From: Algimonas porphyrae
GTDB lineage: Bacteria; Pseudomonadota; Alphaproteobacteria; Caulobacterales; Maricaulaceae
Length of the DNA: 64,000 nucleotides
Assembly: GCF_041429795.1 (NCBI RefSeq)
Contig: NZ_CP163424.1
Span: 558,001-622,000, forward strand
Direction: 5' to 3'
In this document: positions 54,080 through 62,822 of the stretch, in pieces
Layout of the letters: every line of letters begins with the position of its first letter
Position numbering within the stretch: position 1 is the first letter of the stretch
Translations under genes and position numbers: made by a program
Notes under the pieces: generated by a model
Told to the model about the DNA's origin: nothing
Databases searched by the model: none
What the model saw: the letters and a program-made list of their open reading frames with translations, nothing else

Positions 54080-55579
54080 ATGGCATATCGGCTCAGGGCC
54101 GCGATGGCGGGATTGGCGCTTGGCATGTTGGTGGCATGCAGTCCCGATCCGGTCGAGCAACCGGCAGAGTTGGACGCAAGGGCAGACGCCCAAACAGACA
54201 CACTGGCAGAGAGCGTCTCTCCGATCACGCTGACGCTGACAGATGGCGGGGATGGGCCTTGGACGCTCGATATTGCGATCGATGGACCAGATATGGATGG
54301 GTCAGAGATCGATTGGTCAGGGTCGAGCCCCGTCTTTTTCTCGCGCTCCAATGGCGATTATCGGGTCGCGCGTTACGCCGCACAGGATGACGGCGTCAAA
54401 CTTGCGCGTATCGGCGGCTTCGACACGCTGATTTTTGACGAAAATGTGCGAGCAGCCCGGTTCGCAGTGACGCCATTTTCAGGTAATATCCGGGCCGACT
54501 ACACGCCTTTCATTCCATTTTCCGACGGTGGCGTAGCCCTGTTTACGGGGCAGTTCGAGCTGTTGCCGGCAACGGACACAGCCGCAATCGAAGGGCTTGG
54601 CGGGCGGCTATCGAACTGGTCCGGGGAACAGCGCCCCATTCCGCTTACGCTAAGATCCGATCGGTCTATGCTGGTGGACGGCAGACGCCAGTCCGGCGAG
54701 ACGACGGTGATGGTCGATGGCGGCGGGGAATATATATATTTTGGCACGGCCGATCTGGTTGAAGGCGAGTATTTCGTCGGTGTCATCGATCCGGGTCTGC
54801 CCGCCTGGATCCGCGAGGACTTCGACGATACGCTCGGTACTATCTTCACCGCGCTGGAAGAGCGTTTCGGCTACGGGCTGCCGGACCGAGCCACCATATT
54901 ATTCGCCTATCGCGGTGACGACATGCAGGGGTTAAGCAATAAGGGCGGCGCGCTGCCGGGCAATGTGCTGGCGCTGGAGACAGCGGGAACCGCGCTGCGC
55001 CAGCCGAGCGACGCCGTCACCGGCTATTTCCAGTTCTTCTTTGCCCATGAGGCGGCGCATCTGTTCCAGCAGGCCAGCGGCAAGTCATTGGGAAATCAGG
55101 ACGCGGCCTGGATCCATGAAGGCCATGCCAGTGCCGTTGCCTACCGGCTATTGGTCGAACAGGGCCTGCAGACCCGGGAGGCCTATGAAGTCCGCCTGGC
55201 CGAGGCCTTTAATCGCTGCGCAGCGGAGCTGAATGGTCGTGCCCTGTCAGAGACGCTCTATACGGGTTATATCGGGGCATATGATTGCGGCGAAATCATC
55301 GCGGTAGCATCTGACGCCGCTCTGCCGGATCATGATCTGTACGATCTTTGGGCGAATATGGTCAGCATTGGCGACGACCCGAACCGCTACGACGCTGAGG
55401 ATTATTTTGCGGCATTGCAGGCACTGGGCGCGAGTGAGCCTATCGTGGGTGCGTTGCGCGTTTTAACCACTGAAACCCTTCCAGATGCCGACGCGGCTCT
55501 GCGCGGTCTTCTCTCTGCCGTCGATCTCGACTTTGTGGTGAGCGATGGGCGGGTCAGCCGGATCGCGATGGCAGAATGA
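54080..55579 (+). CDS. Lipoprotein with a gluzincin-like zinc metalloprotease domain
   Basis: 499 residues. Lipobox GMLVAC (Cys about residue 23). After an unassigned beta-rich N-terminal half comes a zinc motif: HEAAH (His323, His327) and 20 residues later Glu347 in WIHEGHA, the HExxH-E arrangement of gluzincins. It probably acts in the periplasm on peptides. ATG 54080 was chosen because GGAGACGGGG precedes it and the signal peptide begins there. The ATGA stop overlaps alkB. Confidence 0.82.
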   Translation: MAYRLRAAMAGLALGMLVACSPDPVEQPAELDARADAQTDTLAESVSPITLTLTDGGDGPWTLDIAIDGPDMDGSEIDWSGSSPVFFSRSNGDYRVARYAAQDDGVKLARIGGFDTLIFDENVRAARFAVTPFSGNIRADYTPFIPFSDGGVALFTGQFELLPATDTAAIEGLGGRLSNWSGEQRPIPLTLRSDRSMLVDGRRQSGETTVMVDGGGEYIYFGTADLVEGEYFVGVIDPGLPAWIREDFDDTLGTIFTALEERFGYGLPDRATILFAYRGDDMQGLSNKGGALPGNVLALETAGTALRQPSDAVTGYFQFFFAHEAAHLFQQASGKSLGNQDAAWIHEGHASAVAYRLLVEQGLQTREAYEVRLAEAFNRCAAELNGRALSETLYTGYIGAYDCGEIIAVASDAALPDHDLYDLWANMVSIGDDPNRYDAEDYFAALQALGASEPIVGALRVLTTETLPDADAALRGLLSAVDLDFVVSDGRVSRIAMAE

Positions 55580-56223
55580 CAACCCGGAACCCGCCCGCAT
55601 TTCCGCCCGGCTTTGCGCATTATCCGCTCTATTTCTCGCCCGATCAGCAAGCCGAGCTGATCGATACGGTCAAGGCCGGCGTGGCCCAAGCGCCGTTCTT
55701 TCAGCCGACGATGCCGCGCACGGGCGCGCCATTATCCGTTGTGATGAGCAATTTCGGCCCGCTCGGATGGGTGACGGACAAGGATGATGGCTATCGCTAT
55801 CAGGCGGATCATCCGAAAACGGGCGGGCCCTGGCCGGACCTTCCCCGCCTTTTGAAGGATCTCTGGCATGATGTGACGGATTGGCCAGGACTGCCCGAGG
55901 CCTGTCTGATCAACTGGTACCGGGCCAGCGCGAATGACGGGAAAGGCGCAAAAATGGGTCTTCATGTCGATAATGACGAACACGCCATGGGCGCCCCCGT
56001 GGTCTCGGTCAGTCTCGGCGATCCCGCTCTATTCCGCATTGGCGGGGAGGCTCGCGGCGGGAAGACGGCCGGACTGAAGCTCTTCTCCGGCGATGTCGTC
56101 GTGCTCGCCGGAAAGGCGCGCCGCAGCTATCACGGTATCAGTAAAGTCGATTACGGTCAGTCAGCCCTCGTGCCCCATGGCGGACGAATCAACCTGACGA
56201 TGCGGGTGGTCGGCGCATGCTGA
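55576..56223 (+). CDS. alkB: AlkB-type 2-oxoglutarate/iron-dependent dioxygenase
   Basis: A 215-residue enzyme that removes alkyl groups from damaged DNA bases. The iron site is GLHVDNDE (HxD) with the distal His in RSYHGI, and 2-oxoglutarate is bound by Arg in GRINLTMR. NWYRASANDGKGAKMGLHVD cut to this form is the usual central motif. The start overlaps the previous stop as ATGA, an odd pairing of a periplasmic lipoprotein with a DNA repair enzyme. Confidence 0.9.
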   Translation: MTTRNPPAFPPGFAHYPLYFSPDQQAELIDTVKAGVAQAPFFQPTMPRTGAPLSVVMSNFGPLGWVTDKDDGYRYQADHPKTGGPWPDLPRLLKDLWHDVTDWPGLPEACLINWYRASANDGKGAKMGLHVDNDEHAMGAPVVSVSLGDPALFRIGGEARGGKTAGLKLFSGDVVVLAGKARRSYHGISKVDYGQSALVPHGGRINLTMRVVGAC

Positions 56224-56257
56224 GCGACGATCAAATGTCTGGCAATTCTGGCAATCC

Positions 56258-56283
56258 GGAACTCTGATCGAAGTTTGCGCGTC
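56258..56283 (+). promoter_or_regulatory. EcfG-like promoter of the DUF302 gene
   Basis: GGAAC (56258-56262), 17 bases, CGTC (56280-56283); one -10 mismatch from CGTT. The start would be about 26 nt before the ATG. Confidence 0.45.
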
Positions 56284-56316
56284 TATTTGGTAACAGATCG
56301 AAGTTGGAGCCTTGTC

Positions 56317-56826
56317 ATGATTCGCACCACCACACTCGCCTTAACAGCCATAACTCTCGCCGCCTGCGCATCGACCGAAACGGTTTACAGCGCCGAATTG
56401 TCCATGACGCCGGAGCGCCATACGGTCTATGTGTCGGATGACGGATTTGCCGCGGTGGAAGCCCGGCTCCGCGACGCGATTGCAGACCGTCCGTTGACGC
56501 TCTTCACGGTTGTCGATCACGGCGAAGGCGCCCGCAATGCCGGAATGCCGATTGGCCAATCCAAACTCTTTCTTGTTGGCAATCCCGAAGTTGGCACGCC
56601 CTTCATGATTGCCGATCCGCAGCTCGGCCTCGACCTGCCACTCAAGATCCTGATCCATGATGCGCCGGACGGCACCCATCTCGCCTATAGTCACCCCGGC
56701 GAGGCGGCGCAGCGTCACGGGGTTCGTGCGGACGTAACGCCGCAGATCGACCGTATTCATGATGTCATGGATGGGCTGTTGACGGAAGCGGCAGGCACGA
56801 CGGTCCGGATTATCAACGAAAGCTGA
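56317..56826 (+). CDS. DUF302 lipoprotein
   Basis: 169 residues, lipobox ITLAAC. The DUF302 domain is evident from LFTVVDHGEGARNAG, LFLVGNPEVGTPFM and DLPLKILIHDAPDGTHLAY. The family has a mixed alpha/beta fold of unknown function. GGAG lies 8 nt before ATG 56317; the frame upstream of it has no signal peptide. Confidence 0.88.
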   Translation: MIRTTTLALTAITLAACASTETVYSAELSMTPERHTVYVSDDGFAAVEARLRDAIADRPLTLFTVVDHGEGARNAGMPIGQSKLFLVGNPEVGTPFMIADPQLGLDLPLKILIHDAPDGTHLAYSHPGEAAQRHGVRADVTPQIDRIHDVMDGLLTEAAGTTVRIINES

Positions 56827-56902
56827 TACTTAGCACTACAGACAGAGCCGTGGTCGGCGCGCCGAACTGACGGCGCGGCCTGATTTGGTGCCTAGATGTG
56901 TG

Positions 56903-58204
56903 TTATTCGTCGGCGCTCGCCGCGTCCGTCTGGGCGCGCAAAGTCCGGAGCGCAGCGAGATAGTCTTCACCCGCGTCAAACTTCATGACAAAGCGTAGTT
57001 GAGTTTCCATGCCCGTTACGGGTTTACCAGTCTCGAAGCGCCACTGGGACACGGACTTGAGGCTGGCCGCGTGAAAGCAATCGGACTTTGACCCCATTAC
57101 GGATATGTTTTGCGTTGATCCATCGGGCGCGACGTCGTAGCTGACATTCACCCAGCCCACATTGGCGATCCCGTTCTCCAGCAGAACGCGTCCATCGGGG
57201 GTCGCCTTCGCCGCTTCGCTCAGAATGGACGTGGGTGCGCCCTCCTCATCAATCAGACAATGCATCGGCATGACGGGTGGCACATTGGAAACGAGCGCGG
57301 GATAGTCGACGGGCGAAGTGTCGGCGGCAGCTGCGACCGCGCCGCAGCCCAAAATAGCGAGGGCGAGCGTCGTGAACAGTCTGGGCCGGGTCGGCCGGTC
57401 GTTGAGAATAGCGTCAAGGCGCATGATAAAATCTCCTGAAATATGCGGAGGCGTGGCCGTGGGAACGGGCAGGCCGTGTGGGGTTCGCAACAATCTCGCG
57501 AACATCTGCGCATAGTCGCGCGGATTATGGTCGGCAGTCGCAGCGCGGTCTGCGCGCATCTCGGCCGCCTGACGCCAGCCGGAGACCAGCCAGCGCAGTC
57601 CCGGGTTGAACCAGAACGCAGATTGAAGAGCCAGCAATGCCAGCGTAACGTCCGGATCGCGCCGGATAATATGGGACCGTTCGTGCGCCACCAACATGGC
57701 GCGCTCGGACCCGTCGAGCGATTGCCAGAGCGCTTCGGGTACGACGACGCGGCTGGATGGCCAGCCAAGCGCATGGGGCGGGACGGCTTTGCGGGTCAGG
57801 GCGAGGTCCGGCATCAGGACCGTAACAGGCAGGCGGTGCAGCCACAGGGTTCGCCATAGCAGCTGCGACAGCATCACAGCCGTACCTGCCAACCAGACCA
57901 GCCACAAGATCAGGGGCAGTGCGGGCCCGAAATCCAGCGCGTGCGATCGGACCGGGATATCTGTTACGCTTGCCAGCGTGGGCAAGGCGGCCGTGATAGT
58001 GTCCGGGACCAGGGCTGTCACGATCGGGATCATGTCCGGGCGCAACAGAAGTATGACTGAGAGCAGCGTCGGTCCTGTTCCCACTGCAATCAGACCAAGC
58101 CATCCGCCAGGTGCGGGGCTGCGCTCGGCGCGGACGCCAAGCCAGAACTTTGCCCACAGCCCGACTCCCAGCAGCCAAATCTGCGCCAGAAGCATAGCGC
58201 TCAT
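56903..58204 (-). CDS. M56/BlaR1-like membrane peptidase with TonB-like C-terminus
   Basis: 433 residues. Four N-terminal membrane segments surround a cytoplasmic zinc peptidase with HERSH (HExxH) and MRADRAA. The C-terminal periplasmic part (about 300-415) is not a penicillin-binding sensor but resembles the TonB C-terminal domain (NVGWVNVSYDVAPDGSTQNI and SVSQWRFETGKPV). BlaR1 relatives cleave their BlaI partner on induction. The start overlaps the BlaI-like gene stop by 4 bp. Confidence 0.85.
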   Translation of the reverse strand: MSAMLLAQIWLLGVGLWAKFWLGVRAERSPAPGGWLGLIAVGTGPTLLSVILLLRPDMIPIVTALVPDTITAALPTLASVTDIPVRSHALDFGPALPLILWLVWLAGTAVMLSQLLWRTLWLHRLPVTVLMPDLALTRKAVPPHALGWPSSRVVVPEALWQSLDGSERAMLVAHERSHIIRRDPDVTLALLALQSAFWFNPGLRWLVSGWRQAAEMRADRAATADHNPRDYAQMFARLLRTPHGLPVPTATPPHISGDFIMRLDAILNDRPTRPRLFTTLALAILGCGAVAAAADTSPVDYPALVSNVPPVMPMHCLIDEEGAPTSILSEAAKATPDGRVLLENGIANVGWVNVSYDVAPDGSTQNISVMGSKSDCFHAASLKSVSQWRFETGKPVTGMETQLRFVMKFDAGEDYLAALRTLRAQTDAASADE

Positions 58205-58593
58205 GTTTCGGTCCCTCGACTCTCGTCCGCGTCCGGATGATCCGCGAGCAGGCGGTCGATTTCCTCCAGCTCTGCGTCGGACAATAGTGAGCCTCCCATG
58301 AAAGCGGAGGTGGGCAACGGCCCGTCAATTTCCAGCACACGCCCGAAGAAGCGTCGCATCAGCGCGGCCACGGTGTGCGCTTTACTCTGAGCGGGGGCAT
58401 ATGCGCGCACTCCATCGGCGCGCGTTTCTTCGAGCAGGCCCTTGGCGACCATGCGTGTCAGAGTGGTACGTGTTGAACTGAGTGACCACCCTAGCATTAT
58501 ACCTGGGCCGTCATGGATCTGTCGTGCCGAGAGCGGCGCGACGTTCCATAAAGCCTTCAGGATTGCGAGTTCGGTTTCAGATGGGTGTGACAT
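58201..58593 (-). CDS. BlaI/MecI-family repressor
   Basis: A 130-residue winged-helix repressor: SETELAILKALWNVAPLSAR at the start, STRTTLTRMVAKGLLEE (recognition helix) and a dimerisation tail with LLSDAELEEIDRLLAD. It likely represses its own operon with the M56 peptidase. The start ATG is inside the first of two identical operators. Confidence 0.9.
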   Translation of the reverse strand: MSHPSETELAILKALWNVAPLSARQIHDGPGIMLGWSLSSTRTTLTRMVAKGLLEETRADGVRAYAPAQSKAHTVAALMRRFFGRVLEIDGPLPTSAFMGGSLLSDAELEEIDRLLADHPDADESRGTET

Positions 58594-58624
58594 ATGTCAC
58601 ATGTATGATGTGACATATGTCACA
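58586..58624. promoter_or_regulatory. Twin BlaI-type operators
   Basis: TGTGACATATGTCACA occurs at 58586-58601 and again at 58609-58624, each a perfect 16-bp palindrome, centres 23 bp apart (about two helical turns). The first covers the repressor start codon. Confidence 0.88.
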
Positions 58625-58752
58625 CGTCAAGCAAAAAATCACAATGATGTCTGGACCGTTGACGCAAGCGGCAAGCGAGACAGTCGGGATTGTCAATGAG
58701 AGCTGAGAATTTCGCGCTTGTCGGTCGGTTCTGACCGGGCATAGAGCGCGGC

Positions 58753-59016
58753 ATGACTATTCCTGATCTGATCGGCCTTTCCGGCGTGGCGCTGATACTG
58801 ACAGCCTATTTCGCGCTCCAGACTGAGCGCGTCAGGTCTGAAGACTGGCGGTTTTCCGGCATAAACGGTCTTGGCGCGCTGCTGATCCTCGTCTCGCTCT
58901 ATTTCACCTTCAATCTGGCCAGTTTTGTGATCGAAATCTTCTGGCTGCTCATTAGCGGTTACGGTTTATGGAAGGCGTGGCGGCGACGCGACAAAACGTC
59001 CGTGGAACCGGGATGA
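58753..59016 (+). CDS. Small membrane protein, CBU_0592-like
   Basis: 87 residues: three membrane segments (about 6-20, 38-55 and 57-75), starting MTIPDLIGLSGVALILTAYF and ending WRRRDKTSVEPG. It resembles the CBU_0592 family of small membrane proteins of unknown role. The ribosome site is weak (GAGCG). Confidence 0.75.
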   Translation: MTIPDLIGLSGVALILTAYFALQTERVRSEDWRFSGINGLGALLILVSLYFTFNLASFVIEIFWLLISGYGLWKAWRRRDKTSVEPG

Positions 59017-59029
59017 CTGGCCGGACGTA
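59004..59029 (+). promoter_or_regulatory. EcfG-like promoter of the PNPOx-like stress gene
   Basis: GGAAC (59004-59008), 17 bases, CGTA (59026-59029). One mismatch from CGTT. The -35 lies inside the end of the preceding gene, and RNA would start about 23 nt before ATG 59059. Confidence 0.5.
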
Positions 59030-59058
59030 GCCTTGGGACACAATCCAAGGAGATTATC

Positions 59059-59586
59059 ATGGCCGACTTGTCGCAATTCGAAACCAATCCGCAGACCCAG
59101 CTACTGGAAGAAATAAAGGGCGCCCGATGCGTCATGCTGGGCTCTCCCAATGCTGACGAACATATGCAGCCCATGTCCCCGCAGATCGACGATAAGTCGA
59201 TCGAAGATGTCAGTCAGGGCGCGCCGTCCGTGATCTATTTCTATTCCGATCGGACGTCGGACCTCGGACGGGCTGTGCTCGCAAAACCCGGTGCGACGGT
59301 CCGGGCTTGCCATATCGGATCGGATTATCAGGCCTGCGTCGAAGGCGAAATCTATCCCGTTGAAGCAGACACAGCCTTGATTGAGCGGTTCTGGAATCCC
59401 GTTGTGGCAAGCTGGTATCCGGACGGTCAGGACGATCCGAAAATGCTGATGCTGCGCCTTGATATCGATAATGCCGCTGTCTGGGCGTCGACGGGCAATC
59501 CGCTGAAATTCGTCTATGAAACTGCTAAAGCCAATCTGACCGACACGCAGCCCGATCTGGGCAAGAGCAAAGTGATTTCAGGCTAA
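59059..59586 (+). CDS. Pyridoxamine 5'-phosphate oxidase-like general stress protein
   Basis: 175 residues, similar to general stress protein 26. A split-barrel flavin-binding fold is indicated by ARCVMLGSP, IYFYSDRTSDLGRAVLA and ERFWNPVVASWYPDGQDDPK. CAAGGAG precedes the ATG. The family may bind FMN or another cofactor; enzymatic role is uncertain. Its promoter suggests general stress control. Confidence 0.9.
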   Translation: MADLSQFETNPQTQLLEEIKGARCVMLGSPNADEHMQPMSPQIDDKSIEDVSQGAPSVIYFYSDRTSDLGRAVLAKPGATVRACHIGSDYQACVEGEIYPVEADTALIERFWNPVVASWYPDGQDDPKMLMLRLDIDNAAVWASTGNPLKFVYETAKANLTDTQPDLGKSKVISG

Positions 59587-59607
59587 CGCCCCTCACGATT
59601 GCATGAA

Positions 59608-59634
59608 AGGCCTCGCTCCGGCGGGGCTTTTTTT
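59608..59634 (+). terminator. Rho-independent terminator after the PNPOx-like gene
   Basis: GCCTCGC, TCCG, GCGGGGC, then T7. Confidence 0.9.
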
Positions 59635-59662
59635 GTGATCCGTCATGACCTAGAGACCCGGC

Positions 59663-60943
59663 ATGGCCGATATATTTGATCCTCTGTCCCTGCCCTGTGG
59701 GCGCACATTACCCAACCGGATCGCGAAAGCGGCCATGGAAGAGAATATGGCCGATCAGACAGCCGGGCTCGGCCAGGTTCCAGGTGACGCGCTGGTTAAT
59801 CTCTATTCGGCTTGGGCCGATGGCGGGGCAGGCATGATCATCACGGGTAATGTCATGGTCGACCCGACAGCCCTGACCGGACCGGGCGGCGTTGTGCTGG
59901 AGGGGGATACGCTGGCGGACCCACAAGTTCGCGAACGATTCTCGAACTGGGCGGCAGCCGGAAAGGCGGGCGGCGCTGCCATGATCATGCAGATCAGCCA
60001 TCCCGGACGCCAGATCTATGCCGCGCAAGGTACGGAAGCGGTCAGTGCCTCGGACTCCCGGCTCGATATGGGACGGGAATCCCTTTCCAATATGTTCGCG
60101 CCGGCGCGCGCCATGACCGATGATGAAATTCGCGGCTTGATCCGCCGTTTCGGCGAGACTGCGCTGGCGGCGAAATCAGCCGGATTTGACGGTGTCGAAG
60201 TTCACGGCGCGCATGGCTATCTGCTGGCGCAATTCCTGTCGCCGCTGACGAACCGACGCGATGATGACTGGGGCGGATCGCTTGAAAATCGTGCGCGCCT
60301 TCTGCTGGAAATCGTCCGGACGATCCGCGACCGGGTCGGCGAAGATTTCATTCTTGGCGTGAAGTTGAACTCCTCGGACTTTCAGAAAGGCGGGTTCGAT
60401 GTCGGTGATGCGACGCAGGTGGTGGACTGGCTCGGGGCCGAAGCGGTGGACTTTGTTGAAATCTCCGGCGGCACTTATGAATCGGCGGCTATGATGGGCG
60501 ACAGTCAGGATGGCCGGATCAGCCAGAGCACAGTCGCGCGCGAAGCCTTCTTTCTGGAATTTGCCGAACAGATCGCCACCGCCGCGACGATGCCGCTCAT
60601 GGTGACGGGCGGGATTACGCGGCGCGATACGATCGAACAGGCGCTGGCGACGGATGCGATCGATCTGGTCGGGATCGCCCGCGCACTGATCGTGACGCCG
60701 GACCTACCGAATCGATGGAAAGCCGGCGAAGGTGTCTCGGGCAGCGTTCAGACGGTGTCATGGAAGAACAAAGCCTTTCGAAGCGTCGCCAATATGGCGC
60801 TGGCCAAGGCGAATTTGCGCCGGTTGAGCCGCGGGCAGGCGCCCAAGATATCCATCAACCCGGTGCTAGCCAGCCTTGTGCAGCAGAAGAACCAGGCCAT
60901 GCAGACGAAACGCTACAAAGCGTGGCTGGAGCGCTCAGGCTAG
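59663..60943 (+). CDS. NADH:flavin oxidoreductase / Old Yellow Enzyme family
   Basis: 426 residues forming an FMN-binding barrel. LPNRIAKAAMEENMAD starts the fold; VEVHGAHGYLLAQFLSPLTN holds the substrate His-Gly-Ala-His and Tyr; NRRDDDWGGSLENRARLLLE follows, with phosphate binding at VTGGITRRD and DLVGIARALI. It reduces enones or related substrates with NAD(P)H. The last 60 residues are an extension not part of the barrel. The stop overlaps the convergent hydrolase stop. Confidence 0.92.
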   Translation: MADIFDPLSLPCGRTLPNRIAKAAMEENMADQTAGLGQVPGDALVNLYSAWADGGAGMIITGNVMVDPTALTGPGGVVLEGDTLADPQVRERFSNWAAAGKAGGAAMIMQISHPGRQIYAAQGTEAVSASDSRLDMGRESLSNMFAPARAMTDDEIRGLIRRFGETALAAKSAGFDGVEVHGAHGYLLAQFLSPLTNRRDDDWGGSLENRARLLLEIVRTIRDRVGEDFILGVKLNSSDFQKGGFDVGDATQVVDWLGAEAVDFVEISGGTYESAAMMGDSQDGRISQSTVAREAFFLEFAEQIATAATMPLMVTGGITRRDTIEQALATDAIDLVGIARALIVTPDLPNRWKAGEGVSGSVQTVSWKNKAFRSVANMALAKANLRRLSRGQAPKISINPVLASLVQQKNQAMQTKRYKAWLERSG

Positions 60944-62799
60944 GACCGCATTGGCCATTCGATGCGGCTGGCCGTGTCATGTCCGATATGGAGTGTGTTA
61001 CGTGCAACGGCTTGTTCGGTCGTAGTGTAGGGATTGCCGACCGTGTTGAGGTTGCGTGCATAGTTGGGGAAGTTGCTGGACGATACGTGGACGCGAAGGG
61101 CGTGGCCTGACTGGATCGTCAGGCTGAGCAAGATAGGCGGCAAGGTGATATCGTATCGCTGGCCTGGTTCCATGAAGACCTCCCGATCCACGCCGTCGCG
61201 ATAGCGCATGCGCAGAATGGTGTCGCCGATATTGAAGGCGCGCCCGTCCGGATGAACGTCCATTATCTTGACGGTGAAATCAGTATCAGGCCGGTCCGAC
61301 GATACAGTGAGCGAAACCTGCGCATAGCCAAGCAGGTCCATCGGTGCGTTCAGCGGGCCGGAATCGAATACCAGCACGTCTTCGCGCGCCTCCAGCGGTG
61401 TCTGGTCGAAGCTACCATCTTCATGGTCGCTGCCCGTGCCGCCAATCTCGCCGCCGAGACTGGGCACCGGGTCGGCCGGATCGTAGCGATAGGACAGTGC
61501 TTGCGCCTGCCCTTCCGCTGGGTCCGCCGCTCCGAAGGTTCCGTCAACGCCGAGCGCCCAAACCGCGCCGCCGCCGAAAGCCAAACGGTCCGTATCGGCC
61601 CAGAAGCCGTCTGAAAGATAAGCCCGTACGCCAGTAAAGGGGGGCGCTTGTGTGTCGGAGCCCTCAACGGACATCCACGCATCGAGGAAAGCTATGATCT
61701 CCGAATCAAGGTCGAACCGGGCGTCTCCGAGCGGCAGCTCGCCCATATTCCAGTCCGGAGTCTCCCGGCCAAAGCTGCAATGCCCGCCCTGCGTCAGCCG
61801 CAAAGTCTGGTTGTCCCGGCCTTCGGCCAGGTTCTGCGCGCGGTTCCAGTCGAAATAGCTGACGGTTGACCGCGTAGAAATATCGTAGATGGCTTCGGCC
61901 CAGTAGCCTGGAATGGCGATAGTCTCGCCCTGGCTGATGCGGTTTTCGCTCCAGGCAGGATGAGCGGGTCCCCGCCGCAGATAGTCCGCCACCTCGTTGC
62001 GGGGTGAATCCAGTTCATTCATGATTTCAATCATGGGCAGGTGCATACGGGTTTCGTCATAGCGCGCGTGATCTACGCCCGATCCCGTATTCTCCACGGC
62101 GACCTTGGCGAGCTGGCGTCGCCGTGCGTCGTCGCTCATTCCGGCGGGGAGTTGCGGCCAATCCTGATGCATCGCCTCAAGGAAATAGTCCATCCAGCCC
62201 TGTTGCCAGGCGCCGCCGCGCCAGAAATTTCCCTGCTCCCGGAATGGGCCGGCTTCGGCCACGCCTACACCTGCCGACAGGGCGATCATACCCATATGGG
62301 CCGGATGGCCCGCCGCGGCGAGCTTGAGCTGGTTCTCGGCGGAGGACGAACAGCCCATCGTGGCCACGCGCCCATCGGACCATGGCCGCGCGACGATCCA
62401 GTCCAGAGTGTCCCAGCCATCTTCAGCCGGACGGGGTAGCATGGCGAAATCGCCCTCGCTCAGATAGCGTCCGCGCTCATGTTGCTCAACGATGGCGTAG
62501 CCGCGCTCCAGAAGGGCCTGATGCCGGGCGCGCAGTTCTGACGTGTAGGGCGTGCGGATGAGGATTGTTGCGACGGGCTTGCGACCGCCATTCGGAACGT
62601 AGACGTCCGTATTCAGCCGTACATTGTCGCGCATGCGGACCTGTCGGTCCCGTTCCACCAGCGCGGTTGCAGGCGGGTCGAAAGCGGGGCGATCCGTCGC
62701 CGTTTCTGGTGTTGCGTTTCTGGCAGAAAGAGTGGTGCAGGAGACTAAGGTCGTGCCGATGACGGCAGCCGCCAGAAAAGTCCTGATTGTCTGTGCCAT
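60940..62799 (-). CDS. CocE/NonD-family hydrolase, lipoprotein
   Basis: A 619-residue alpha/beta hydrolase with a C-terminal X-Pro dipeptidyl-peptidase beta domain. Lipobox TTLVSC. PWSDGRVATMGCSSSA is the nucleophile elbow, with Ser in place of the usual Tyr after the catalytic Ser; the His lies in TQGGHCSFG. Family members hydrolyse esters or peptides. The Shine-Dalgarno AAGGGGA lies in an 18-bp perfect palindrome next to ATG 62799. Confidence 0.88.
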   Translation of the reverse strand: MAQTIRTFLAAAVIGTTLVSCTTLSARNATPETATDRPAFDPPATALVERDRQVRMRDNVRLNTDVYVPNGGRKPVATILIRTPYTSELRARHQALLERGYAIVEQHERGRYLSEGDFAMLPRPAEDGWDTLDWIVARPWSDGRVATMGCSSSAENQLKLAAAGHPAHMGMIALSAGVGVAEAGPFREQGNFWRGGAWQQGWMDYFLEAMHQDWPQLPAGMSDDARRRQLAKVAVENTGSGVDHARYDETRMHLPMIEIMNELDSPRNEVADYLRRGPAHPAWSENRISQGETIAIPGYWAEAIYDISTRSTVSYFDWNRAQNLAEGRDNQTLRLTQGGHCSFGRETPDWNMGELPLGDARFDLDSEIIAFLDAWMSVEGSDTQAPPFTGVRAYLSDGFWADTDRLAFGGGAVWALGVDGTFGAADPAEGQAQALSYRYDPADPVPSLGGEIGGTGSDHEDGSFDQTPLEAREDVLVFDSGPLNAPMDLLGYAQVSLTVSSDRPDTDFTVKIMDVHPDGRAFNIGDTILRMRYRDGVDREVFMEPGQRYDITLPPILLSLTIQSGHALRVHVSSSNFPNYARNLNTVGNPYTTTEQAVARNTLHIGHDTASRIEWPMRS

Positions 62800-62802
62800 G
62801 CG

Positions 62803-62820
62803 CGTCCCCTTAAGGGGACG
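62803..62820. promoter_or_regulatory. Perfect 18-bp palindrome overlapping the hydrolase ribosome site
   Basis: CGTCCCCTTAAGGGGACG, four bases from the start codon. In mRNA it would pair the Shine-Dalgarno GGGGA with UCCCC. It also lies just past the stop of the next gene and could end its transcript. Confidence 0.7.
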
Positions 62821-62822
62821 AA

